This document shows, one piece after another, positions 7,338 to 16,322 of a stretch of DNA of 64,000 nucleotides. The DNA is taken from positions 124,001-188,000 of the forward strand of contig NZ_MUHA01000001.1 in NCBI RefSeq assembly GCF_002217355.1, read 5' to 3'. The notes under the pieces are model-generated. The model was not told the origin of the DNA, did not search any database, and saw only the letters and a list, made by a program, of their open reading frames with translations. A program made the position numbers and the translations under genes. The DNA is from Flavobacterium oncorhynchi (GTDB lineage: Bacteria; Bacteroidota; Bacteroidia; Flavobacteriales; Flavobacteriaceae). Positions within the stretch are counted from its first letter, which is position 1; every line of letters starts with the position of its first letter.

Positions 7338-9398
7338 TTAGCTTTTAATTTTTTCTAAATCTAATAAAAAACTAAATTCCTTTGCTAAGTCTCTCAAAGC
7401 CTCAAAACGTCCTGAAGCCCCACCATGGCCAGCATCCATATTGGTATCTAAAAACAAAAAATTATTATTTGTTTTTAAATCTCTCAATTTAGCCACCCAT
7501 TTAGCTGGCTCCCAATATTGTACCTGAGAATCATGCAATCCTGTTGATACATACATATTAGGATAGTTTTGCGCTTTTACATTATCATACGGTGAGTACG
7601 ATAACATATAATCGTAATACTTTTTATTATTTGGGTTTCCCCATTCATCATATTCTCCAGTTGTAAGCGGAATACTGTCATCCAGCATCGTTGTAATAAC
7701 ATCTACAAAAGGCACCTGAGCAATAACTCCGTTGTATAATTCTGGAGCTTCATTAACAACAACTCCCATTAAAAGTCCTCCTGCAGATCCTCCTTCAGCA
7801 TATAAATGTTCAGGAGATGTATAATTTTCGTTAATTACAAATTTAGAGCAATCGATGAAATCTGTAAAGGTATTTTTCTTTTTTAACAGTTTCCCATCTT
7901 CATACCATTGTCTTCCTAAGTCTTCTCCGCCTCTAATATGTGCGATCGCGTAAACAAAACCACGGTCTAACAAAGAAAGCCTTGTTGAAGAAAAATAAGT
8001 ATCCATTGTAATTCCGTAAGAACCATACGAGTATAATAACAGCGGATTTTTTCCGTTTTTCTTCAATCCTTTTCTGTAAATCATCGAAATTGGCACTTTT
8101 ACACCATCTCTTGCAGTTGCCCAAACACGTTCTTCGATGTAATTTTCTTTATCAAACTTTCCTCCTAAAACCTGTTGCTCTTTTAAGATCTCTTTGGTTT
8201 TGGTTTTCATATTAAAATCAATAACAGACGACGGCGTCGCAAGCGATTGATAGCTGTATCGCAAAACATCTGTATCAAAATCAATATTTGTTGTAGTATA
8301 GGCGTTATAAGTTTCACTGCCAAATGGCAGATAATAATCTTCATCTTCACCCCAAGGCATAATTCGAATGTGATTTAAACCGTTTGAGCGCTCTTCTACA
8401 ACCAGAAAGTTTTTAAAGATCTCTATATCTTCTAACAAAACATCTTCACGATGCGGAATAAGATCTACCCAATTTTTCTTTCCTGTTTTATTTTCAGACG
8501 TTTTCATTAATTTAAAATTAGTCGCCTTATCTTTATTAGTTAAAATATAAAAAGAGTCTTCGTAGTGCGAAATACTATACTCTAAACCACGAACACGAGG
8601 CTGAAAAACCTCAAATTCACCATCAGGATTATCTGAATTTAAAATTCTATATTCAGTTGTTAAAGTACTTCCAGAGCTTATTACAATGTACTTTCTTGAC
8701 TTTTCTTTACTTACCGAAACATTAAAAGTATCATCAACTTCATCATAAACTAAAACATCTGTTTTAGAATCTGTATTTAGTTTATGTCTAAAAATTTTAT
8801 CTGCTCTTAAGGTAACTTCATCTTGTCTGGTATAAAAAATCGTCTTATTATCATTTGCCCAAACAGATCCTCCAGTTGCATTTTCGATTTTATCTGATAA
8901 CACTTCTCCAGTTTCAAGATTTTTAATCTGAATCGTGTAAATTCTTCTTCCAACAATGTCAACTCCAAAAGTGACAAATTTATTATCTGGACTTATACTT
9001 AAGCCTCCTAATTTGAAATAAGCATGACCCTTTGCTAGTTCATTACAGTTGAATAAAATTTCTTCATCTGCAGAAAGACTGCCCTTTTTTCTAGCAAATA
9101 TTGGATAATCCTGACCGGTTTCAAATCGTGTAATATAAAAATATCCGTTGTAGAAATAAGGAACTGATGAATCATCTTCTTTAATTCTTGCTTTCATTTC
9201 CTCATACAACGACTCTTGTAAATCCTTTGTATGAGCGGTCATTTTTTGATAAAACTCATTCTCTTTATTCAAATAATCAATAACTTCTGGATTCTCGCGA
9301 TCGTTCAGCCAAAAATAATTATCTATCCTAGATTCTTTATGTTTCTTTAATGTTTTTGGAATTTCTTTAGCCTTTGGAGCCAATATATCGTTTTGCAT
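7338..9398 (-). CDS. ptrB: Oligopeptidase B (S9A prolyl oligopeptidase family)
   Basis: 686 aa. An N-terminal beta-propeller (about 80-410) precedes an alpha/beta-hydrolase domain. The catalytic triad is S538 (GGSAGG), D623 (GLHDSQV) and H658 (DAGHGG). The spacing of 85 and 120 residues is identical to E. coli OpdB (S532, D617, H652). N-terminal motifs DNYFWLNDRENPEV and YEEMKARIKEDD are also family-typical. There is no signal peptide, so the enzyme should be cytoplasmic and cleave short peptides after Arg or Lys. Length and catalytic residues are intact. It stands alone, 73 bases upstream of the next minus-strand gene. Confidence 0.93.
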   Translation of the reverse strand: MQNDILAPKAKEIPKTLKKHKESRIDNYFWLNDRENPEVIDYLNKENEFYQKMTAHTKDLQESLYEEMKARIKEDDSSVPYFYNGYFYITRFETGQDYPIFARKKGSLSADEEILFNCNELAKGHAYFKLGGLSISPDNKFVTFGVDIVGRRIYTIQIKNLETGEVLSDKIENATGGSVWANDNKTIFYTRQDEVTLRADKIFRHKLNTDSKTDVLVYDEVDDTFNVSVSKEKSRKYIVISSGSTLTTEYRILNSDNPDGEFEVFQPRVRGLEYSISHYEDSFYILTNKDKATNFKLMKTSENKTGKKNWVDLIPHREDVLLEDIEIFKNFLVVEERSNGLNHIRIMPWGEDEDYYLPFGSETYNAYTTTNIDFDTDVLRYSYQSLATPSSVIDFNMKTKTKEILKEQQVLGGKFDKENYIEERVWATARDGVKVPISMIYRKGLKKNGKNPLLLYSYGSYGITMDTYFSSTRLSLLDRGFVYAIAHIRGGEDLGRQWYEDGKLLKKKNTFTDFIDCSKFVINENYTSPEHLYAEGGSAGGLLMGVVVNEAPELYNGVIAQVPFVDVITTMLDDSIPLTTGEYDEWGNPNNKKYYDYMLSYSPYDNVKAQNYPNMYVSTGLHDSQVQYWEPAKWVAKLRDLKTNNNFLFLDTNMDAGHGGASGRFEALRDLAKEFSFLLDLEKIKS

Positions 9399-9489
9399 TA
9401 TTTAATTAAGCATTAGTTTTTAAATACGGAAAGGCAAAAATACTACAATCAGAATAGAACGGGAATTAATTTTTTCATAAAATATTCTA

Positions 9490-9519
9490 TTGTAATCATA
9501 AAGCAATATACTAATTTTG
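9490..9519 (+). promoter_or_regulatory. Promoter of the YbaB/EbfC gene
   Basis: TTG at 9490-9492 and TAATTTTG at 9512-9519 with a 19-base spacer match the Bacteroidota consensus. Transcription start would be near 9524, about 24 bases before the ATG at 9548. Confidence 0.7.
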
Positions 9520-9547
9520 TATGAAATAATTTAAAAATCAACAAAAA

Positions 9548-9868
9548 ATGGATTTAATGGGAATGATGGGAAAACTTAAAGAAACCCAGCAAAAAATTGA
9601 AGATACAAAGAAACGCCTAGATACTGTTTTAATTGACGAACAAAGCGCTGACGGATTATTAAAAGTAACATTAACTGCCAATAGAAAAATAAAAACAATC
9701 TCTATAGATGATTCTCTATTAGAAGACAAAGAACAACTTGAAGATTACTTAATTGTAACTTTAAATAAGGCAATTGAAAAAGCAACAAGCGTAAACGAAA
9801 GAGAATTGGACGCTGTTGCAAAAATGGATATGCCAATGATTCCAGGAATGGATAATTTGTTTAAATAG
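9548..9868 (+). CDS. YbaB/EbfC family nucleoid-associated protein
   Basis: 106 aa, the normal size for this family. The N-terminal helix ([19 protein letters not shown]) leads into the central sheet ([19 protein letters not shown]) and a second long helix. Family members form tweezer-like dimers that bind DNA and are often encoded next to dnaX and recR, which is not the case here. The protein should act on the nucleoid. It has a clear promoter at 9490-9519 and is followed by element B1, whose centre contains an intrinsic terminator. Confidence 0.9.
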   Translation: MDLMGMMGKLKETQQKIEDTKKRLDTVLIDEQSADGLLKVTLTANRKIKTISIDDSLLEDKEQLEDYLIVTLNKAIEKATSVNERELDAVAKMDMPMIPGMDNLFK

Positions 9869-9877
9869 TTTTTTTTT

Positions 9878-10039
9878 AAGATTCAAAGTGGCAAAGGTTC
9901 AGAGGAACAGAGGTTTTCTTTGCTTAATGTATAAAAACTTCAATTCTTTAAACAAAAAAAAAGACGCGTTGCGTCTTTTTTTTGTTTAACGTTATTCTCT
10001 ATGCCTTTGTCACTTTGAGCCTTTGCCACTTTGAACCTT
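9878..10039. repeat. Composite intergenic inverted repeat, CCTTTG-word family (element B1)
   Basis: A 36-base left arm (9878-9913) is the near-perfect reverse complement of a 36-base right arm (10004-10039). The right arm is itself a tandem repeat of a 16-base unit, CCTTTGTCACTTTGAG then CCTTTGCCACTTTGAA. The two arms bracket an intrinsic terminator at 9961-9977. The element fills the gap between the convergent ybaB-like and threonine aldolase genes; the right arm ends 6 bases from the aldolase stop codon. Related words recur at 45696-45734. Confidence 0.8.
9952..9983. terminator. Bidirectional terminator inside element B1
   Basis: AAGACGC (9961-9967), loop GTT, then GCGTCTT (9971-9977), with an A-run upstream and a T-run downstream. 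The stem can end transcripts from both convergent neighbours. Confidence 0.8.
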
Positions 10040-10044
10040 TAAAA

Positions 10045-11064
10045 TTAAATCTTCGAAAGCATTTCCACTACATAGCTATGCATAACCTCCTTATAATCTA
10101 AATGCGTTACAATTCGGAGTTTATTATGTCCAAGCGAGCTTATTATAATATTTTTCTGTTTTAATTTTTCTATTAAAAGCTGATCGCTGTATCCTTCTGC
10201 TAAAGAAAAAATCAAAATATTAGTTTCTACTGGTTCTACTGAGGCAACCCATGATTTTGTACTCAAAATAGCTCCAATTTCTTTTGCTCTTCTATGATCT
10301 TCTGCCAGACGTTCAATATTATTTGCCAAAGCATATAATCCTGCAGCTGCCAAATAACCAACTTGACGCATCCCTCCGCCTAATATCTTTCTGATTCTCA
10401 ACGCTCTATGAATATCAGCTTTACTTCCAAGCAAAACAGAACCAATTGGAGCTCCTAATCCTTTTGATAAACAAACCGATATAGTGTCGAAAATCGCCCC
10501 AAATTCCTTCGGATTTTGTCTTTTTGCTACTAATGCATTCCAAATTCTAGCTCCATCTAAATGGAATTTTAAATTATTTGCATCACAGACTTTTTTTATT
10601 TCTCTTAGATCTTCTAATTCATAACAAGCACCACCGCCTTTGTTAGTCGTATTTTCTACACAAACCAAGCTTGTTAAAGGACTGTGATAAAATTCAGGAT
10701 CATTTATAGCTGCCGCAACCTGTTTTGCATTTATCATACCGCGATGACCGTCTAATAAACAGCAGGAAACACCGCTGTTAAAAGAAACTCCTCCTCCTTC
10801 ATAATGATAAACGTGTGCATATTTATCAGCAATTAATTGCTCACCCGGCTGCGTATGCAGTTTTATAGCTGTTTGGTTTGCCATAGTTCCTGACGGAAAA
10901 AAAAGTCCAGCTTCCATACCAAAAAACTCAGCTACTCTTGTTTCTAATTCTATAACCGTAGGATCTTGTTTGTATACATCATCGCCAACATGAGCGTTAA
11001 ACATATACTGCAGCATCTCCTGTGTAGGTTTAGTTATGGTATCGCTAATTAAATTTATTTCCAT
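10045..11064 (-). CDS. ltaE: Low-specificity L-threonine aldolase
   Basis: 339 aa, fold-type I PLP enzyme that splits L-threonine and L-allo-threonine into glycine and acetaldehyde. The N-terminus LISDTITKPT and GDDVYKQDPTV match the family. K201 (CLSKGLGAPIGS) is the PLP lysine, and H168/D170/R173 (HLDGARIWNA) line the cofactor pocket. A GGGMRQVGYLAAAGL segment is also characteristic. The protein is cytoplasmic. A TAATTTTG box on the minus strand (11099-11092) 28 bases before the start codon is a likely -7 element. The gene is a single unit ending in element B1. Confidence 0.92.
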   Translation of the reverse strand: MEINLISDTITKPTQEMLQYMFNAHVGDDVYKQDPTVIELETRVAEFFGMEAGLFFPSGTMANQTAIKLHTQPGEQLIADKYAHVYHYEGGGVSFNSGVSCCLLDGHRGMINAKQVAAAINDPEFYHSPLTSLVCVENTTNKGGGACYELEDLREIKKVCDANNLKFHLDGARIWNALVAKRQNPKEFGAIFDTISVCLSKGLGAPIGSVLLGSKADIHRALRIRKILGGGMRQVGYLAAAGLYALANNIERLAEDHRRAKEIGAILSTKSWVASVEPVETNILIFSLAEGYSDQLLIEKLKQKNIIISSLGHNKLRIVTHLDYKEVMHSYVVEMLSKI

Positions 11065-11359
11065 ATAAAACTATATCTTTTTTTTGGACAGCAAAATTAC
11101 ATATTACTGTTAGTTTTTGATCGCAAGTTTTAATAAATTTTAACTTGCCACATAACTATAGAACCAAATTAACGTAATATTTATAAAAAACATATAAATC
11201 ATGTCTTAATAATTCAAAAAATAAGTTGTTATTTTTAAAACTTTTTCAACTAAACCAAAATATATCTTCCAAATTAGTATTAATCAATCTTTTTTAGACA
11301 AATAGTATTTCCTTTATATTATCCCTAATGATTTAGTGTAAATTCTAAAAACTATATCT
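11065..11359. other. Divergent intergenic region between threonine aldolase and prfB
   Basis: AT-rich gap without an ORF or structured RNA that I can recognise. Its left edge holds the aldolase -7 box (11092-11099, minus strand). Its right edge runs into the prfB -7 box and palindrome. Confidence 0.5.
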
Positions 11360-11395
11360 TATTTTTGTACAACGAAATTACGTTGTATTTTTTTT
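11360..11395 (+). promoter_or_regulatory. prfB -7 box followed at once by a palindrome and T-run
   Basis: TATTTTTG (11360-11367) fits the -7 consensus. Directly after it TACAACG (11368-11374) and CGTTGTA (11381-11387) form a perfect 7-bp inverted repeat, followed by eight T (11388-11395). The predicted transcription start falls inside the left arm. The site therefore looks either like an operator next to the promoter or like a terminator hairpin for incoming transcription. No good -33 TTG is visible. Confidence 0.45.
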
Positions 11396-11447
11396 CTATA
11401 GAAACGTAGTAACGGCAAAAAACAAATAAAAAAACACTTATTAATTT

Positions 11448-12546
11448 ATGACAACAGCCGAACAAGTAAAAGGTATTGTGGAGCGCCTTGGTGCGTTGAG
11501 GAGGTATCTTTGACGTTGATGCCAAGCTAATCGAAATTGCAAACGAAGAAGAAAAAACTTTCGCTCCTGATTTTTGGAACAACCCTAAAGAAGCAGAAAG
11601 TATTGTAAAAAATCTTCGAAACAAGAAAAAATGGATTGAAGATTATGATAAAGCTGTTTCACTTACAGAAGAATTGCAGCTGGCGTATGATTTTTATAAA
11701 GAAGGAGAACTTTCTGCAGATGAACTTGACGAACAATACAACGTTACACAATCTCATATAGAAAACATCGAATTCAAAAACATGCTTTCTGATGAAGGCG
11801 ACAGTTTAAGTGCTGTTCTTCAAATCACTGCTGGAGCTGGCGGAACTGAAAGCTGTGATTGGGCAGGAATGCTAATGCGTATGTACATGATGTGGGGAGA
11901 AAGTTATGGCTATAAAATAAAAGAGTTGAACTTTCAAGCCGGTGATGTTGCTGGAATCAAAACAGTTACTTTAGAATTTGAAGGGGATTATTCATTTGGG
12001 TATTTAAAAGGAGAAAACGGTGTACATCGTTTAGTTAGAATTTCACCTTTTGACAGTAATGCAAAACGCCATACCTCATTTGCTTCTGTGTATGTTTATC
12101 CGCTGGTTGATGACAGTATCGAAATTGACATTAATCCTGCTGATATCGAAATTACTACTTCTCGTTCAAGTGGAGCTGGAGGACAAAACGTAAATAAGGT
12201 AGAAACAAAAGTTCAATTGGTACACAAACCAACCGGAATCCAAATTCAGTGTTCTGAAACAAGATCTCAGCAAGATAACAGACAACGTGCAATGCAAATG
12301 CTTCGTTCTCAGTTGTACGAAATTGAATTAAAAAAACAACAAGCACAACGTGCCGATATTGAAGCTGGAAAAATGAAAATCGAATGGGGTTCGCAAATAC
12401 GCAATTATGTAATGCAGCCTTATAAATTAGTAAAAGATGTTCGTACTGGTTATGAAACAAGCGACGTAGATGGCGTAATGAACGGAAATATTGACCCGTT
12501 CTTGAAAGCATTTTTAATGATGATGGGACAGAAAGAAGAGGAATAA
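11448..12546 (+). CDS. prfB: Peptide chain release factor 2, with programmed +1 frameshift
   Basis: Release factor for UGA and UAA stop codons, 365 aa after frameshifting, the same length as E. coli RF2. Frame 0 starts at ATG 11448 ([17 protein letters not shown]) and reads 21 codons to CTT (11508-11510), then TGA at 11511. A +1 slip on CTTT continues with GAC at 11512. The stimulatory AGGAGG (11499-11504) lies three bases before CTT, as in the classic site. The RF2 recognition tripeptide SPF is at about 199-201 and GGQ at about 244-246. No Shine-Dalgarno precedes the start codon. RF2 scarcity favours the slip, giving autoregulation. A naive call would start at 11674 and lose about 75 residues. 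Confidence 0.96.
11499..11514 (+). promoter_or_regulatory. RF2 +1 frameshift signal
   Basis: AGGAGG, spacer TAT, slippery CTT and stop TGA followed by C: AGGAGGTATCTTTGAC. It differs from the E. coli RF2 site only within the purine block. The internal Shine-Dalgarno-like block is perfect, although genes here generally lack such sequences at their starts. Confidence 0.95.
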
Positions 12547-12615
12547 TCAAAAGTGGTCATTACTCAGTCTTTAGTAGTTAGTTTTAGTTTACAGTAAACT
12601 TTAAAGAAAAAAATT

Positions 12616-13062
12616 ATGATAAAATGGGCAGATGTAATTCATTTTACAAATAAAGGAAATCCAGCTCCTGAAAAAAGAGTTGAAAAAACTGAAGATGAAT
12701 GGAAACAGCTTTTAACTCCCGAAGAGTTTCAAGTAACACGCTTAAAAGGAACTGAGAGATCTTTTAGTTCTGAGCTTTGCAGTTTATTTGATCCTGGAAT
12801 TTATGAATGTAAATGCTGTGGCACTTTACTTTTTGATGCTTCAGAAAAATTCGAATCAGGAACAGGCTGGCCCTCTTTTACACAGCCAATAAAAGAAAAT
12901 GCAATTGCTTATCATGCTGATAAATCATACGGAATGATTCGCGTTGAGGTTGTCTGCAATGTATGTGACGCACATTTAGGACATGTTTTTCCAGACGGAC
13001 CACAACCAAGCGGCTTGAGATATTGCATTAATGCAATTTCACTCTCTAAAATTAAAGACTAA
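12616..13062 (+). CDS. msrB: Peptide-methionine (R)-S-oxide reductase
   Basis: 148 aa, reduces the R-epimer of methionine sulfoxide in proteins. The zinc site is formed by C65/C68 and C114/C117. The substrate pocket motif GTGWPSF is at about 82-88, and the catalytic cysteine is C137 (LRYCINA). C55 (SELCSLF) is a candidate resolving cysteine. No signal peptide is seen, so it is predicted cytoplasmic. It lies 69 bases after prfB with no terminator between, so read-through co-expression is possible. An intrinsic terminator follows at 13065. Confidence 0.93.
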   Translation: MIKWADVIHFTNKGNPAPEKRVEKTEDEWKQLLTPEEFQVTRLKGTERSFSSELCSLFDPGIYECKCCGTLLFDASEKFESGTGWPSFTQPIKENAIAYHADKSYGMIRVEVVCNVCDAHLGHVFPDGPQPSGLRYCINAISLSKIKD

Positions 13063-13064
13063 TA

Positions 13065-13106
13065 AAAAGCGATTCCTTAACTCAAAAAAGGAATCGCTTT
13101 TTTTTT
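13065..13106 (+). terminator. Terminator after msrB
   Basis: AAAAGCGATTCCTT (13065-13078) pairs perfectly with AAGGAATCGCTTTT (13088-13101) and is followed by more T. Confidence 0.9.
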
Positions 13107-13407
13107 GCACAAATATTAAAACATTAATTAACATTAAAAATGTAAGTCACTACCTATCAACAAAATGATTCTCTTCTATCTCCGTATTTTTTTTCAATAT
13201 TTAACTGCTTAAACATCGATAATACAAGAAAAGGCAGTACGTAAAATTAGAATACATTCATTAAATTAATAGGTAAAATGTTAATTTTGTAATATTTAAA
13301 CTATTATTATAAACTTTTATCAAAAAACTTGAAAATTTTATTAGGTAATTAAAATCTATTTCATTTTATTTGGCAAAAAATAAACCCTTAGTCAATTAAA
13401 CTTATCA
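13107..13407. other. Long AT-rich leader region upstream of the lpxD-type gene
   Basis: No ORF is seen. TAATTTTG at 13282-13289 is a possible -7 box, which would give a leader of about 115 bases. No recognisable riboswitch fold. Confidence 0.4.
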
Positions 13408-14406
13408 ATGAAATCCTATTCTATTCAAGAAATTAACGAAGTAATTAATGGTGTAATCTATGGCACAACTTCACAAAGCGTAACCGCAACCGAGCAATTA
13501 GAAAAAGCCACCACTTCTGAAATTTCGTTTATAGGAAACAAAAAATATGAAAAATATTGGTCAGCATCAAATGCTTCAATTGCAGTTGTTAATGAAGATA
13601 TTTCGATCGAACCAGGAGAAAATCGTGCTTTTATTAAAGTAAAAAACGCAGATTTAGCAATGTCACAAATTCTAAATCTTTTTGCCCCTCCTACTCCAAT
13701 ATTTCGCACAAACATTCACAAAACTGCAACTGTAGATGAGACTGCAATAATTGGCGAAGGCGCTAAGATTGGAGCAGGATGTTATATTGGTCCAAAAGTT
13801 GAAATTGGAGCAAATGCAACTTTATATCCAAATGTGACAATTTTAGACGAATGCACTATCGGAAAAAACACTGTTATTTGGTCAGGGTCAGTAGTTCGCG
13901 AGCGCTGCCACATTGGTAACGATTGTATTATTCACCCAAATGCTACAATTGGAGCCGACGGTTTCGGGTTTCGCCCATGTTCTGAAAAAGGTTTAGTCAA
14001 AATTCCACAAATTGGAAACGTAATAATAGGAAACGGCGTTGAAATTGGAGCAAACTCTTGTGTTGACCGCGGGAAATTCAGCTCGACAATTTTAGGCGAC
14101 GGCTGTAAAATTGATAATTTAGTTCAAATTGGACATAACAGTAAATTAGGAAAATTTTGTATTATGGCTGGAAACAGCGGTTTGGCCGGATCAGTAACTT
14201 TAGGAAACGGAGTTATTATTGGCGGAAGCGCTTCTATAAAAGATCACACGACAATTGGAGACGGTGCTGTTATTGGTGCTGGTTCTGGTGTTATAGGCGA
14301 TGTTTCAGCAGGAAAAACAATGTTGGGTTATCCAGCTGTTGAAGCACGTGATGCTTTAAAACAATGGGCAACATTAAAAAGAATAGCTTGCAATCCGAAA
14401 AAATAA
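13408..14406 (+). CDS. lpxD: UDP-3-O-(3-hydroxyacyl)glucosamine N-acyltransferase
   Basis: 332 aa. An N-terminal uridine-binding domain (1-100) is followed by a left-handed beta-helix of hexapeptide repeats ([IV]G-X4) from about 105 to 300 and a C-terminal helix. H243 (QIGHNSKLG) matches the catalytic histidine of LpxD (H239 in E. coli). It transfers a 3-hydroxyacyl chain from acyl-ACP to UDP-acylglucosamine, the third step of lipid A synthesis. It is not next to lpxA, lpxC or fabZ. Bacteroidota often carry a second LpxD-like gene, so this may be the stand-alone paralogue. A terminator follows. Confidence 0.85.
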   Translation: MKSYSIQEINEVINGVIYGTTSQSVTATEQLEKATTSEISFIGNKKYEKYWSASNASIAVVNEDISIEPGENRAFIKVKNADLAMSQILNLFAPPTPIFRTNIHKTATVDETAIIGEGAKIGAGCYIGPKVEIGANATLYPNVTILDECTIGKNTVIWSGSVVRERCHIGNDCIIHPNATIGADGFGFRPCSEKGLVKIPQIGNVIIGNGVEIGANSCVDRGKFSSTILGDGCKIDNLVQIGHNSKLGKFCIMAGNSGLAGSVTLGNGVIIGGSASIKDHTTIGDGAVIGAGSGVIGDVSAGKTMLGYPAVEARDALKQWATLKRIACNPKK

Positions 14407-14426
14407 TACAATTTATATAGCTATAA

Positions 14427-14458
14427 AAAAAGCAGAAGCGGTTGGCTTCTGCTTTTTT
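14427..14458 (+). terminator. Terminator after the lpxD-type gene
   Basis: AAAAAGCAGAAGC (14427-14439) pairs with GCTTCTGCTTTTT (14445-14457). Confidence 0.9.
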
Positions 14459-14573
14459 ATTTAAGAAAATAAAATCCTCTAAAATTAAAGTTAAGGCAAA
14501 TTCGAAATACTCTATTTATTTCAATTGATTTTGTAAATTAGCCAACACTATTTTACAAAATCAATACTATATC

Positions 14574-16202
14574 ATGGATTTAAACTTCAATAAAAACGAA
14601 GATCATAATAAATTACTCCTTTCTGAATTAAAACAAAAATTTGCCAAAGTAAAATTGGGCGGCGGTGAAAAACGCATTGAGAAATTACATGCCGAAGGAA
14701 AAATGACGGCTCGTGAACGAATAGCTTATTTATTGGATGAAAATTCAAATAGTATTGAAGTTGGCGGTTTTGCAGGCGAAGGAATGTACAAAGAACATGG
14801 CGGATGTCCTTCTGCCGGCGTGGTTGTTAAAATTGGCTATGTAAAAGGCAAACAATGTATTGTTGTTGCAAATGATGCTACTGTAAAAGCAGGAGCATGG
14901 TTTCCTATAACTGCCAAAAAAAATCTGCGAGCGCAGGAAATTGCGATTGAAAACAAACTTCCCATCATTTATTTAGTTGACAGTGCAGGTGTTTATCTGC
15001 CGCTTCAAGATGAAATTTTTCCAGACAAAGAACATTTTGGGCGAATTTTTAGAAATAACGCTCAAATGAGCAGTATGGGCATTACGCAAATTGCCGCTGT
15101 AATGGGCAGTTGTGTTGCCGGCGGGGCTTATCTTCCAATTATGAGTGACGAAGCCTTAATTGTAGATAAAACGGGCAGTATTTTCCTTGCTGGAAGTTAT
15201 TTAGTAAAAGCAGCTATTGGCGAAACAATAGATAATGAAACTTTGGGCGGAGCAACAACGCATTGCGAGATTTCGGGTGTGACTGATTATAAGGCTAAAG
15301 ATGATAAAGATGCTCTAGACAAAATTAAAAATATAGTCGATAAAATTGGTGATTTTGATAAAGCAGGTTATAGTCGAATCAAAGCCGAAAAACCAGCATT
15401 AGAACCAAATGATATCTACGGAATTTTGCCAAAAGCCCGAAATGAGCAGTACGATATGATGGAAATAATCAATCGTCTCGTTGATAATTCAGAATTTGAA
15501 GCTTATAAAGATGGTTACGGTCAATCATTAATTACTGGATACGCCAGAATTGACGGCTGGGCTGTAGGGATTGTTGCTAATCAACGAAAAGTAGTTAAGA
15601 CAAAAAAAGGCGAAATGCAGTTTGGCGGTGTTATCTATTCTGACAGTGCTGACAAAGCAACCCGATTTATAGCCAATTGCAATCAAAAGAAAATTCCTTT
15701 GGTATTTCTGCAAGATGTTACTGGTTTTATGGTGGGATCAAAATCTGAACATGGCGGAATTATTAAAGACGGTGCCAAAATGGTCAATGCCGTAAGTAAT
15801 TCGGTCGTACCTAAGTTCACTGTAATTGTAGGAAACTCTTATGGAGCAGGAAACTATGCCATGTGCGGTAAAGCTTATGACCCAAGATTAATTTTTGCAT
15901 GGCCAAGTGCAGAGCTGGCGGTTATGGGTGGTACTCAAGCAGCAAAAGTTTTAGCACAAATTGAAGCTTCTTCACTTAAAGCAAAAGGAGAAATTATTGA
16001 CGAAGAAAAAGAAACTGAACTTTTTAATAAAATAAAAGCACGTTACGACGAACAAACTTCGCCTTATTATGCTGCGTCTAGATTATGGACAGACGCCATA
16101 ATTGATCCGTTGGACACTCGTAAATGGATTTCAATGGGAATTGAAGCGGCAAACCACGCTCCTATTCAAAAGCCATTTAACTTAGGAGTTATTCAAGTTT
16201 AA
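14574..16202 (+). CDS. Acyl-CoA carboxylase beta (carboxyltransferase) subunit, probably methylcrotonyl-CoA carboxylase
   Basis: 542 aa with two crotonase-like carboxyltransferase domains. TARERI, GGCPSAG and DSAGVYLPLQ followed by DEIFPDKEHFGRIFRNNA are most like methylcrotonyl-CoA carboxylase beta. The C-terminal half has GFMVGSKSEHGGIIKDGAK and GNSYGAGNYAMCGKA, which build the oxyanion holes. It transfers carboxyl from biotin to an acyl-CoA, in leucine breakdown if the MCC assignment holds. The biotin-carrying alpha subunit is not adjacent. A TATTTTAC sequence after TTTTG near 14550 is a weak promoter candidate. Propionyl-CoA specificity is less likely but possible. Confidence 0.85.
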   Translation: MDLNFNKNEDHNKLLLSELKQKFAKVKLGGGEKRIEKLHAEGKMTARERIAYLLDENSNSIEVGGFAGEGMYKEHGGCPSAGVVVKIGYVKGKQCIVVANDATVKAGAWFPITAKKNLRAQEIAIENKLPIIYLVDSAGVYLPLQDEIFPDKEHFGRIFRNNAQMSSMGITQIAAVMGSCVAGGAYLPIMSDEALIVDKTGSIFLAGSYLVKAAIGETIDNETLGGATTHCEISGVTDYKAKDDKDALDKIKNIVDKIGDFDKAGYSRIKAEKPALEPNDIYGILPKARNEQYDMMEIINRLVDNSEFEAYKDGYGQSLITGYARIDGWAVGIVANQRKVVKTKKGEMQFGGVIYSDSADKATRFIANCNQKKIPLVFLQDVTGFMVGSKSEHGGIIKDGAKMVNAVSNSVVPKFTVIVGNSYGAGNYAMCGKAYDPRLIFAWPSAELAVMGGTQAAKVLAQIEASSLKAKGEIIDEEKETELFNKIKARYDEQTSPYYAASRLWTDAIIDPLDTRKWISMGIEAANHAPIQKPFNLGVIQV

Positions 16203-16322
16203 ATTACATACTACTTTTCAAACGTGTTAAAATAATATCAAAAAACTTATTTCCAGATACTTAAATTAAATATATCACTAAAAATTAGTAACTTAGTATA
16301 TAATTTTTAATCTCGTTGTATC

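Noticed and set aside
11352-11624. A 90-codon minus-strand frame over the prfB start
   Set aside because: It lies antisense to the prfB promoter, leader and frameshift region; the prfB evidence is much stronger.
12155-12550. A 131-codon minus-strand frame within prfB
   Set aside because: Antisense shadow of the conserved GGQ domain; composition is skewed to Leu, Phe and His with no family resemblance.
14157-14342. A 61-codon frame rich in Trp, Arg and Tyr inside lpxD
   Set aside because: It is the shifted reading of hexapeptide-repeat codons, a common artefact of periodic sequence.
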